Shown: one piece after another, positions 25,490-33,594 of the stretch | Numbering within the stretch: the first letter of the stretch is position 1 | Layout: the number at the start of each line of letters is the position of its first letter | Assembly: GCF_900112365.1 (NCBI RefSeq) | Contig: NZ_FOLQ01000002.1 | Coordinates: forward strand, 868,001 to 932,000 | Length of the DNA: 64,000 bases | Source: Spirosoma endophyticum | GTDB taxonomy: Bacteria; Bacteroidota; Bacteroidia; Cytophagales; Spirosomataceae | Direction of reading: 5' to 3' | Made by a program: the position numbers and the translations under genes | Notes under the pieces: generated by a model | The model's input: only the letters and a program-made list of their open reading frames with translations | The model's database searches: none | Told to the model about the DNA's origin: nothing

Positions 25490-25497
25490 TAGATTTG
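25490..25497 (+). promoter_or_regulatory. Candidate -7 promoter element
   Basis: TAGATTTG matches the Bacteroidota -7 consensus TAnnTTTG exactly, 44 nt before the lipoprotein start at 25542. No good -33 TTTG is at the usual spacing. Confidence 0.4.
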
Positions 25498-25541
25498 TAT
25501 CAGCAACCATAAGTAAATTCACTTAATTCGCTGAACACATC

Positions 25542-26483
25542 ATGCGTTCGACGGCTACCATACTCTTGCTTGCCAGCCTGCTTTTGACATCATGTCAGTC
25601 ACTCAAATCAAACCTGACTGCCATGAGCCAGCAAAAAAAATATTGCGAACCAGCGTTCAGGTTTGATTACGATTCAACTTATCTGCCTATTCCTGATTTT
25701 CAGTCTGTTATCCAAAAGGACACAAGTCTAGCGAATCGGTTTTCGAGCCATGATTTGCTCGTCGCCAATGCTGCCGGTATTCTGCCTTCACTGCATGAAT
25801 TCATTATCCTGAAAACGGTAAACCGTGAAAGCAATGATCGAGAACTCTCGGCTAAACGGCAACAAATTAATGATCGAATTTCGTTAGCCTCCATGCAGAT
25901 TTCAAGCATAGCCGCCGAACTTGATTGTGAGGCCGAGCGGGCTAACCGTCTGGCCAACTATTTACAGCAAATGGATAGCAAACGCATCCAGCAGCTAACG
26001 GTACTTTCTGTGGTTGTCGGAGCCCTAACGACAGTGGCCACCGCTTTCATTCAATCGGATACGCCCAGTAAAACAGTAAGTATTGGAGGAGGGGCTATAA
26101 GTGCCTTCCTGGCGGGTAAAGCTGCGTTTGCGTCGAAGCGGACCATTCACCTGGTGGATCAACGCAATTTATTGACTGACATTTGGAATCAGCACCAACG
26201 GTCAACGGTTTATCCTCCTTTCGTATGGTACATGCTTACCGATAAGTCATTTAGCTATGGTGGTCAGCACTCGATCAGTTTTAATACACGCCAACGCTGG
26301 GTGGACTATAGTTTAGACGGTACATCGGCTCAGGAAGTACAGATGTATTTCGCGGCCGAAGGCGATTACAGAGCCGATAATCTCTCTACACGCGCTGAAA
26401 TGCTTAATCAACTCCAGTCGGAAGTTCGACTCATTGTTCAGGATCTACAGAGTCTACTTCTTAACGTATCAAAACAATTTTAA
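25542..26483 (+). CDS. Hypothetical lipoprotein with coiled coil and membrane segment
   Basis: 313 residues. A lipoprotein signal ends at Leu-Thr-Ser-Cys (Cys near residue 18). Residues about 85-150 are Gln/Arg/Glu/Leu-rich and likely a coiled coil. A hydrophobic segment of about 20 residues (near 155-175) and a Gly/Ala-rich segment just after it could span or dip into a membrane. The C-terminal third is mixed alpha/beta with no motif I recognise. A promoter element lies 44 nt upstream. No function is proposed. Confidence 0.75.
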   Translation: MRSTATILLLASLLLTSCQSLKSNLTAMSQQKKYCEPAFRFDYDSTYLPIPDFQSVIQKDTSLANRFSSHDLLVANAAGILPSLHEFIILKTVNRESNDRELSAKRQQINDRISLASMQISSIAAELDCEAERANRLANYLQQMDSKRIQQLTVLSVVVGALTTVATAFIQSDTPSKTVSIGGGAISAFLAGKAAFASKRTIHLVDQRNLLTDIWNQHQRSTVYPPFVWYMLTDKSFSYGGQHSISFNTRQRWVDYSLDGTSAQEVQMYFAAEGDYRADNLSTRAEMLNQLQSEVRLIVQDLQSLLLNVSKQF

Positions 26484-26628
26484 TATCTTTATTCCCAGGC
26501 TGGAAGAATGACCACAACTGGTATAACCAACGAATGTGGTTAAATGTAAACAGATTCGTTTTTCAGACTAAAATCAATGCCGTTGAAGCTAGCTCTGCGC
26601 CACCTGTTGAGAAGTATATTTTGAACGT

Positions 26629-27453
26629 ATGAAAAGCTTTGTTGTCATAAAATTGCTGACTCTTCTGGCCATCCTTGCTGGCAACGCTGTTGACGTATCG
26701 TTACAAAATCAGCGTAGTATACTTCCACCACCTCGCAAACTTGTCTGGGCCGATGAGTTCGATAAGGCTGGCCTGCCCGATTCAACAAAGTGGGGGTATG
26801 AAGTTGGGGGAAATGGCTGGGGTAATAATGAACTGCAAGTCTATACCTCCCGACGTAGTGAAAACGCCCGTGTCGAAAATGGCAAACTCATTATCGAAGC
26901 CCGAAAAGAATCGTATCAGGGAAAAAACTATACCTCAGCCCGCTTGCTGACTCAGGGCAAAACCACCTGGACCTACGGACGTATCGAGGCCATGGCCAAG
27001 CTGCCCAAAGGCGTAGGCACCTGGCCTGCGGTCTGGATGCTGGGCAAAAACATACCAACGGCAGGCTGGCCTAAGGCTGGCGAAATCGACATCATGGAGC
27101 ACGTTGGTTTTGATGAGGGCGTTGTTCATGGCACCGTTCATACCGAAGCCTACAACCACAGCAAAAAAACCGAAAAAGGTAAGGCTGTTACTGTTAAGGA
27201 CGTAACAACGGCCTTCCATCTGTATGCCATAGAGTGGACCGCCGACCAGATCGACTTCTTCGTCGACGATCAGAAATATTACAGCGTTCAGAAGTCAGCG
27301 CTGGGCAGCACCGAAGCCGAGTGGCCGTTCGATCAGCCGTTTTACCTGATCCTGAACGTAGCCGTTGGTGGCAACTGGGGCGGGCAAAAAGGCGTCGACG
27401 AAACCATCTGGCCGCAGCGCATGGAAGTTGACTACGTGCGGGTGTACCAGTAA
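26629..27453 (+). CDS. GH16 beta-glucanase, laminarinase-like
   Basis: 274 residues. Residues 1-21 form a signal peptide. Residues 38-274 are a GH16 jelly-roll: Trp-Ala-Asp-Glu-Phe at the start, Asn-Asn-Glu-Leu-Gln near residue 68, and the catalytic motif Glu152-Ile-Asp154-Ile-Met-Glu157 (nucleophile, helper Asp, acid/base) followed by His. The form without an extra Met insertion and the overall layout fit endo-beta-1,3-glucanases (laminarinases). It should cut beta-1,3-glucans outside the cytoplasm. Nearby genes for another hydrolase and esterases fit a polysaccharide-use role, although no SusC/D pair is present. Confidence 0.92.
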   Translation: MKSFVVIKLLTLLAILAGNAVDVSLQNQRSILPPPRKLVWADEFDKAGLPDSTKWGYEVGGNGWGNNELQVYTSRRSENARVENGKLIIEARKESYQGKNYTSARLLTQGKTTWTYGRIEAMAKLPKGVGTWPAVWMLGKNIPTAGWPKAGEIDIMEHVGFDEGVVHGTVHTEAYNHSKKTEKGKAVTVKDVTTAFHLYAIEWTADQIDFFVDDQKYYSVQKSALGSTEAEWPFDQPFYLILNVAVGGNWGGQKGVDETIWPQRMEVDYVRVYQ

Positions 27454-27465
27454 ATTCGAACTGGG

Positions 27466-28989
27466 CTACGTAGTGGGTAAAATAGTGTCCAGCCCCCACT
27501 GTTTCATGACATCGTTGGTAAACAGCTTGAGGGAATTTTTGTCCTTCATCAGCGTATTTCGGGCTTTTATCCAGGCATCTACACTGGCGGAGGAATACAT
27601 GGTCCGTAGGCGGGTTTTAGTTAAGTCGAGCATCTTGCCCCAATGAAACGCAAACGGAATCCCGGCGGCTTCTAATTTGTCCCAGAACGTAGTGCAGAAG
27701 CTGGTCGTTTTGTCCGAGAAAATTCCGTCTAATTCGAGCACACAGGTCTTCGGAAATTTAGTAAAACCAAGGGTGGCATCCGTTCCTTTAACGTAGCGGA
27801 ACGCAAAAATTCCAGTAAATGGCCCAGTTGTGTCATTATGCGCCAGTAATAAACTGATCACATCCGACACCTTATCCGAGGGAATACTGACGGCAGCGCT
27901 GAGTAACTTACCATGAAAACTGGTACTCGAAAAGATTTCTCCGTGCGTGCCAAAAACCTTTTCAAAAACAGGATACTGTTGCCTGGTAAGCGCATTGACG
28001 ACCATTGGAACAACGGCCGGAATGACCTGGGTCAGTCCCCCAATAAAGCTTGGCGCATCATCGCCGGGTGCCACACCGGGTGGGCTAATGGATGGGCGCG
28101 GGTAGTCATCGGTGTAGTCGCGCTTATACATGGTCGTCACATAAGCCCCCTCGCCGAGGTCGTATGGGTTGATAACTACCTGAAAATGGTAAGGGTCTTC
28201 ATTCGTGAACGGTAACGACAAATGGGTGAAATCAAGCGTTTTCATACTCTCCTCAAGAACGGCATCAATGGGCATCCGTCGCCGATACGTTTCATAGAGA
28301 AAAAGCGGCACCGTTTCGATCATGACACCATGAATGAAGCCGAAACTGCCAAAACTTACCAGAGCCGCTTTAAACAAATCATCGTCACGGACGGGTTCAG
28401 CGCCTATTTTCTGGAGAAACGAGTCAGAGACGACGGGGTACGATTTTCGTTCGAGCCATACGTGCCGGGTAGGGCTTACGATGATATGCAGCCCCACGAC
28501 AAACTCCGGAATTGCCCCGATCTTGTAGGCCGATCCATGCGTACCGGTCGATAAAGCCCCGGCGATCGTTTGTCCATTGCTGGCCCCCGATGTCATGAGT
28601 GATCGCTTGCGTTTCCGGAGCCTGTCCGTCAGTTCCTGAACCGACACACCACACTGCGAGAAATAAAGATCATCGGCCGTTTTAGCGTAGGCGGACTGGA
28701 CGCTGCCATCTGTAATTTTTAGACTAATATTCAGCGGCTTCGTATTGAGAACAATGCCGTCGGTAGCCGTAATTTTCGTAAATGACCACTCCCCACCAAC
28801 AACCCGCAGGCGCAGATTTTTCTGGATAGCTTCCTGAAGCAGTTGCTGAACGCCAGCGGTGGTGGAGTTATAATCGTCGACGATGTTATCGGTTTCGTCG
28901 TTGGCCAGATCGAAAAGATTGTTGATCTCCTGCACGAAGGTTTCATGACGGGGCGACCATTTTTTTTGATTGGTAGGGTGAATAATCAT
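27466..28989 (-). CDS. FAD-linked oxidase, sugar-lactone oxidase-like
   Basis: 507 residues. The N-terminal 230 residues form a PCMH-type FAD-binding domain: Leu-Arg-Val-Val-Gly-Gly-Glu-Trp-Ser-Phe (where the consensus Gly-x-Gly-His-Ser varies), then Ser-Asn-Gly-Gln-Thr-Ile-Ala-Gly-Ala-Leu-Ser-Thr-Gly-Thr-His-Gly. The C-terminal half resembles the D-arabinono-1,4-lactone oxidase (ALO) family. The site for covalent FAD often seen as His is occupied by Glu-Trp here, so flavin attachment may be non-covalent. It converges on the GH16 gene with 12 nt between. Sugar or sugar-lactone oxidation is the likely chemistry; the exact substrate is open. Confidence 0.85.
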   Translation of the reverse strand: MIIHPTNQKKWSPRHETFVQEINNLFDLANDETDNIVDDYNSTTAGVQQLLQEAIQKNLRLRVVGGEWSFTKITATDGIVLNTKPLNISLKITDGSVQSAYAKTADDLYFSQCGVSVQELTDRLRKRKRSLMTSGASNGQTIAGALSTGTHGSAYKIGAIPEFVVGLHIIVSPTRHVWLERKSYPVVSDSFLQKIGAEPVRDDDLFKAALVSFGSFGFIHGVMIETVPLFLYETYRRRMPIDAVLEESMKTLDFTHLSLPFTNEDPYHFQVVINPYDLGEGAYVTTMYKRDYTDDYPRPSISPPGVAPGDDAPSFIGGLTQVIPAVVPMVVNALTRQQYPVFEKVFGTHGEIFSSTSFHGKLLSAAVSIPSDKVSDVISLLLAHNDTTGPFTGIFAFRYVKGTDATLGFTKFPKTCVLELDGIFSDKTTSFCTTFWDKLEAAGIPFAFHWGKMLDLTKTRLRTMYSSASVDAWIKARNTLMKDKNSLKLFTNDVMKQWGLDTILPTT

Positions 28990-29022
28990 AGTCGGGAGGG
29001 TCTGATACGTAGTAATTTGGCG

Positions 29023-29358
29023 TTATAATTCACCTTCGCGGGGGCAGGGTTTGGGGCATTTCCATTCTACCTGTACGGGACTCCAGATGCCGAGCGTTGC
29101 GACGGTGAGTACAGAATAGCCGAGATTGGTCGTTATCCGAACTTCATCTATACTTTTCAGATTAAGCGTATCGCAATTGGTGGCGACCACATTCTGCTGA
29201 ACAAGACCCCAAAAGAATGAGTGGGCTGTTTTCCTTTGGTAGCCTGTTGAGGGATCGAATTTCGACGTTGTAATGCGGTAGTGATAGCAACTTTGCGTGG
29301 TGATAAGAATCAGTGCCAGACAGGCCTGCCGAATGCGTAAGGAATAGCGTATTTTCAT
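29023..29358 (-). CDS. Bor-like lipoprotein, 111 aa
   Basis: Start at ATG 29358, next to a lipoprotein signal with lipobox Thr-Gln-Ser-Cys (Cys near residue 24). The mature part has the pattern of the Bor family (lambda Bor/Iss serum-resistance lipoproteins): His-Ser-Phe-Phe-Trp-Gly-Leu after a hydrophilic start, a central Asn-Cys, and the C-terminal Thr-Leu-Gly-Ile-Trp-Ser-Pro-Val-Gln-Val followed by Cys. It is probably anchored in an envelope membrane. The function in free-living Bacteroidota is unknown. The gene is 33 nt upstream of the FAD oxidase gene's start, on the same strand. Confidence 0.65.
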   Translation of the reverse strand: MKIRYSLRIRQACLALILITTQSCYHYRITTSKFDPSTGYQRKTAHSFFWGLVQQNVVATNCDTLNLKSIDEVRITTNLGYSVLTVATLGIWSPVQVEWKCPKPCPREGEL

Positions 29359-29559
29359 GATCGTACTTTTTAGATATGAATTGATTATCAATAAATTAGT
29401 GACGACTATTTGGCTAAATCAATACATACCTATTCAAAAAAAATCTTGGTTTGGGCTTTAATTGTGGTAACGGGCAGGTTACTTATTTATCGGTCAGATA
29501 AGCGTTGACAATCATCAAATTCAGTATCTTACCTGCTGTTCAACAACCTGACCTCCTGT

Positions 29560-31275
29560 ATGAAATACCAACTACTTATTTTGCTGGGGTTGCTATCTAT
29601 GGCTGCCCGCTCGCAGTCGCCGACTTTTTCCGTTACGTTCCCGCTCTCCAAATCGGTTAAACCACTTGATGGGCGCGTGCTGCTGATTCTGGCGAAAACG
29701 GATAAACCAGAACCGCGCTCGCAGGTGAGCGATGCCGTTGAAACCGCTCAATTGTTTGGCGTCGATGTGAATGAACTCAAGCCCGGTCAAGCCGCAACCG
29801 TCGATGCCAGTGCGTTTGGCTATCCGAAACGTAGCCTGAAAAACATCGCCCCCGGCGACTACTACGTGCAGGCGGTGTTGCATAAATACGAAACCTTCAA
29901 ACGGAGCGATGGCCATACGGTCAAGTTGCCGATGGATCGGGGAGAAGGACAAAACTGGCGAACGGCTCCGGGTAATTTATTTAGCAAGGCGCAGAAAATC
30001 AGCATTAAAGCGGGCGGTGGTCAATCCTTTGCGGTCGTGATGGATCAGGAAAATCCTGTCCTTCCATTACCGAAAGACACGAAATTTATCAAGCACATCA
30101 GAATTCAGAGCAAGCGCCTGACCGAGTTCTGGGGGCGGCCAATGTTCGTTGGGGCACACGTACTGCTGCCTGCCGGGTTCGACGAGCACCCCGACGCGCA
30201 TTTTCCGCTCTGCATTTATCATGGGCATTTTCCTGATGATTTCGCTGGATTCAGCGAAACACCTCCGCCTGCCAATATGGATACGACCGATTACATCGAG
30301 CGGTTTAAACTCCACGGCTACAAAAAAATCGTGGCGCAGGAAGCCTATGATTTCTATAAAAAATGGACCAGCAAGGAGTTTCCCCGCATGTTGATCGTTG
30401 AAATTCAACACGCGAATCCTTATTACGACGACTCCTACGCGGTGAACTCCGAAAATCTCGGCCCGTATGGCGACGCTATTATGTATGAACTCCTGCCCGA
30501 AATCGAAAACCAATTCCGGGGTATTGGCCAAGGCTGGGCGCGTTTTACGTATGGCGGTTCAACGGGTGGCTGGGAAGCGCTGGCGGTTCAGGTGTTGTAT
30601 CCCGACGAGTTCAATGGCTGTTTTGCCGCCTGTCCCGACCCCATTACGTTTGACGCCTACACGAACTTCAATCTCTATAAAGACAAGAATGCTTATTACG
30701 CCGAAGGGCCATTCCGCCGGACACCAAGGCCCGGTCAGCGGAATTACCTCGGTCAGGTGAAATGTACCGTTGAGCAATCCAATCACCGCGAACTCGCCAT
30801 TGGCACACACAGCCGATCGGGGGATCAGTTCGATATTTGGGAGGCTGTGTATTCACCCGTTGGGGCCGATGGCTATCCGAAACGAATCTGGAATAAACTC
30901 ACCGGAGAGATTGATACCACCGTGGCGAACTATTGGCGTGAGCATTACGATCTCATGCATATTCTTCGGCGCGATTGGAAAACGCTTGGTCCGAAAGTGG
31001 CTGGTAAGATTCATATTTACTGCGGTGATATGGACAACTATTATCTCAACAACGCTGTTTATCTGATGGAAGATTTTCTGAAAAGTGTACAGAATCCAGT
31101 GGCCAACAGCGAAGTAGCGTACGGCGACCGCGCCGAACACTGCTGGAACGGAGATCCTACGCAACCAAATTATATCAGTCGCCTGCGTTACAATACCATG
31201 TACGTAGACAAAATCATGAAACGCATCGAAGAGTCAGCCCCTCAGGGTGCTGATTTGAAAAGCTGGCGCTATTAA
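29560..31275 (+). CDS. Secreted esterase-like alpha/beta hydrolase, 571 aa
   Basis: Residues 1-18 are a signal peptide. Residues about 25-180 are a beta-rich N-terminal domain. Residues about 195-540 are a PF00756-type hydrolase: the strand with Pro-Leu-Cys-Ile-Tyr-His-Gly-His, the nucleophile elbow Gly-Gly-Ser-Thr-Gly-Gly near residue 333, and the late Ala-Glu-His-Cys with the likely catalytic His near residue 530. Much longer than simple esterases because of the N-terminal domain and insertions. Probably periplasmic. The third hydrolase of this fold within 8 kb. Confidence 0.82.
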   Translation: MKYQLLILLGLLSMAARSQSPTFSVTFPLSKSVKPLDGRVLLILAKTDKPEPRSQVSDAVETAQLFGVDVNELKPGQAATVDASAFGYPKRSLKNIAPGDYYVQAVLHKYETFKRSDGHTVKLPMDRGEGQNWRTAPGNLFSKAQKISIKAGGGQSFAVVMDQENPVLPLPKDTKFIKHIRIQSKRLTEFWGRPMFVGAHVLLPAGFDEHPDAHFPLCIYHGHFPDDFAGFSETPPPANMDTTDYIERFKLHGYKKIVAQEAYDFYKKWTSKEFPRMLIVEIQHANPYYDDSYAVNSENLGPYGDAIMYELLPEIENQFRGIGQGWARFTYGGSTGGWEALAVQVLYPDEFNGCFAACPDPITFDAYTNFNLYKDKNAYYAEGPFRRTPRPGQRNYLGQVKCTVEQSNHRELAIGTHSRSGDQFDIWEAVYSPVGADGYPKRIWNKLTGEIDTTVANYWREHYDLMHILRRDWKTLGPKVAGKIHIYCGDMDNYYLNNAVYLMEDFLKSVQNPVANSEVAYGDRAEHCWNGDPTQPNYISRLRYNTMYVDKIMKRIEESAPQGADLKSWRY

Positions 31276-31288
31276 GCCAACGCATTCT

Positions 31289-31627
31289 ATGAATTTACCA
31301 CATACACTAAATGGAAACCGGATTCTAAAGAAGCTGGATTTTGACCTTTTATACACCAAATACAACAATCACCGGCGCTTACAGGTATTCGCCAAAAAAG
31401 GAACGTCTTGCGTGCGATGTGGTGTCGATGGTGTTTACCTGCTGAAGTCGGTGGATCGGGGAGATGGGTATCATATCGATCTGTATACGGCCAATTTTGT
31501 ACTCATGACGATTGACCATATCATCCCTAAATCCAGAGGTGGAGCCAGTGCCCTGTCGAATTACCAGCCTATGTGCCAGCATTGTAATGGGTTGAAAGGC
31601 AACACACTGGAAGGCGCCGAGTTGTAA
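31289..31627 (+). CDS. HNH endonuclease-type protein
   Basis: 112 residues. Zn-binding Cys-Val-Arg-Cys near residue 37 and Cys-Gln-His-Cys near residue 96 bracket the HNH core: Asp-His-Ile-Ile-Pro-Lys-Ser-Arg-Gly-Gly (catalytic His) and Asn-Tyr-Gln-Pro-Met (Asn). Standalone HNH proteins of this size are often house-keeping or of mobile origin. It starts 13 nt after the esterase stop, so it may be in the same transcript. No intron, intein or phage genes lie nearby. Target unknown. Confidence 0.85.
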   Translation: MNLPHTLNGNRILKKLDFDLLYTKYNNHRRLQVFAKKGTSCVRCGVDGVYLLKSVDRGDGYHIDLYTANFVLMTIDHIIPKSRGGASALSNYQPMCQHCNGLKGNTLEGAEL

Positions 31628-31684
31628 GGTAAAACGTATTGACCAAAGCGATGTAAGGGATTTCCTGTTCGGTCGCTATGGTAA

Positions 31685-31722
31685 AAATAAATCCCCCCTC
31701 AGCGCTGAGGGGGGATTTATTT
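31685..31722. terminator. Bidirectional terminator
   Basis: A perfect 38-nt palindrome (19 bp per arm, loopless on paper) with a C6/G6 core and A/T-rich outer arms. It lies between two convergent genes and can end transcripts from both sides. Confidence 0.9.
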
Positions 31723-31773
31723 TGCTACGTATCCCATGATCGTGGGATGGCGGAGTGTAGGGCAGGCGGGTAG

Positions 31774-33090
31774 TTAAGCTACCTGTAAATTCACGTCCGA
31801 TTTCTCCAGTAAGGGTGTGATGTATTGCTCACACAACGCATTCGCGTCGTATTGGCGGAATTCGTCTGCCAGCTTCTGCACATTTCGTTTGTACTGTAGA
31901 TCGGTAAGTACCCGTTCGACACCCTGTCGGATTTGAACAGCGGTTGGGGTTTCCGTCTTCAGATCGACGCCGAGTTTAAAATAACCGACGCGGGCCGCAA
32001 TCTCATTTTTGCCTTCATGAACCCCCGCAGCTACCATGGGCAGGCTGTTTTGAATGGCCATCGTAACCCCTCCGTAGCCCGCATTCGTGACGTATACATC
32101 GGCGTAGGGCATCACGGAATTGAAATCAATAAAGTCGTCAATGATGATGTTTGCCTGCGGATAGCGAGCCTGTAGCTCTTTCGTCTGTGACCCACCCGTG
32201 GTAGCAATCACCAGTGTTTTTTCGTCGTCTTTGAAGGCCTCCAGCGTTGGCAAAATAATCTTGGCAGGATCGCGTTCAACAGTACCCTGTGTCACCAGCA
32301 CCACCCGTTTATACTGCTTGGCTAAAGCTACCTGTCTGAATGGGTTTCGAACGCTTTGGCTATAAGGCAACATCGGCCCTACAAAGCGAATATTGGCACT
32401 TTTGTTAGGACGATTGTAGTCAAAACCAGGTGTGCCACTCTGCAAAAACACATCGGGCTGCCGAACAAATGCATCAAATACAAAATCGGGACTTGGTGGC
32501 AAACCGTGATCGGCCAGGAGTTTATTATACAAATCCGTGCAGGACTTGAACAGGTGGTTATTGGTTAGATACCGCAAAAAACTGTGCTTCATCCGCCCGA
32601 AAATGTTGTTCGAGGGGACCAGTCCTAAGCCGGTCGGCGGCAATCCTTTGGAGGTCTCGGTCAACGGCACCACGCCCACAGTCGCTACCGGTACGTTCAG
32701 CAACTGCTTTATGAAAGGGCCACCCGCAAACAGCAGGTCACAAACCAGCAGATCGTATGGCCACTCCTTGTAGATGGCCGTTAGATCGGCGGTGAATTCT
32801 GGGGCACGTAGCAGAAATACATTGTTGATGTCGAACCGTAGCCGGGCAAGGGTGCCTTTAATGTGCTGGCGTTCGGGCAGGGCTGTGTCGAGATTTAACT
32901 GATTGATTTCCTGCGCCTGTTGATACGGATAATACGGAATACCAAGTTTCTGGATTTTGTCGGCATAGCTTGGGCCGGTATACCACCGAACATCGTGTCC
33001 CTGATTTTTCAAATGAACGGCCAGACCCGTCAACGGGTTGAGGTGACCGTCCATGGGCATGGTCGCAAACAGAATACGTTTAGTGTTCAT
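31774..33090 (-). CDS. GT1-family glycosyltransferase (MGT type)
   Basis: 438 residues from ATG 33090; an ATG at 33132 is less likely because the family begins right before Arg-Ile-Leu-Phe-Ala. The N-terminal half starts with Met-Pro-Met-Asp-Gly-His-Leu-Asn-Pro (catalytic His). The C-terminal half carries the donor-binding region: Val-Thr-Asn-Ala-Gly-Tyr-Gly-Gly-Val and Glu-Gly-Lys-Asn-Glu-Ile, similar to the UDP-glycosyltransferase signature of macrolide and flavonoid transferases. Transfers a sugar from a nucleotide donor to a small acceptor, perhaps a carotenoid, lipid or antibiotic; the acceptor is not shown. Confidence 0.9.
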   Translation of the reverse strand: MNTKRILFATMPMDGHLNPLTGLAVHLKNQGHDVRWYTGPSYADKIQKLGIPYYPYQQAQEINQLNLDTALPERQHIKGTLARLRFDINNVFLLRAPEFTADLTAIYKEWPYDLLVCDLLFAGGPFIKQLLNVPVATVGVVPLTETSKGLPPTGLGLVPSNNIFGRMKHSFLRYLTNNHLFKSCTDLYNKLLADHGLPPSPDFVFDAFVRQPDVFLQSGTPGFDYNRPNKSANIRFVGPMLPYSQSVRNPFRQVALAKQYKRVVLVTQGTVERDPAKIILPTLEAFKDDEKTLVIATTGGSQTKELQARYPQANIIIDDFIDFNSVMPYADVYVTNAGYGGVTMAIQNSLPMVAAGVHEGKNEIAARVGYFKLGVDLKTETPTAVQIRQGVERVLTDLQYKRNVQKLADEFRQYDANALCEQYITPLLEKSDVNLQVA

Positions 33091-33594
33091 TAGTAGGTGT
33101 TGTTGGGAGTAAAAGAGGATTATTGCTATCAATAAAGATGCTGCTAAAGTAGTTGGTCGCTTACTGGTCGACCAGCGACAACAAGCTGAAATGGAAAAAA
33201 TGGCGGTTGAATTAGCATTAAATGGGATTAACCTGTTGGTTGTAGAGATTCACTCTTTCCCCGTATCCTTTTTATTGTTACCTACTGTCTCAACATATCC
33301 AGTGATTGCTGAAACGAAAATGAATGCAAGTAAATGTCTTTTAATCAATTGGTTAGGCAACTTTCTGTCTAAGGAATATGTCAATGTTTTTATCTAGTGG
33401 TTATTAAATATGTCTATAAGTCACAATCGACTAATTTTGTAAATTATATCGTACGCAGACAGGTAGGATTGCCTTGGCAACTTGCTTACAATACCACCAA
33501 CGTATCCAGACCACTGTGCTACGTTAACAACTTATTTATTGATCTCTCAATCAAGTAGTAACTTAGTAAACTGACGCCCTAATCGCCGTTTAGC
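33091..33594. other. Intergenic stretch
   Basis: Upstream region of both the glycosyltransferase (minus) and the large cytochrome-type gene (plus). It holds a 12-bp palindrome at 33164-33175. A 68-codon ORF at 33191-33397 is not convincing. Confidence 0.4.
33164..33175. promoter_or_regulatory. 12-bp palindrome, possible operator
   Basis: CTGGTCGACCAG is a perfect palindrome 74 nt upstream of the glycosyltransferase start, flanked by a second short inverted match (GTCGCT/AGCGAC). Its spacing suits a dimeric regulator. No binding protein can be named. Confidence 0.3.

Noticed and set aside
31289-31627. HNH gene considered as part of a defence island
   Set aside because: Neighbours are an esterase and a glycosyltransferase; no restriction, retron or CBASS-like partner is visible.
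33191-33397. 68-codon plus-strand ORF
   Set aside because: Intergenic, no recognisable domain, coding pattern weak; likely chance.
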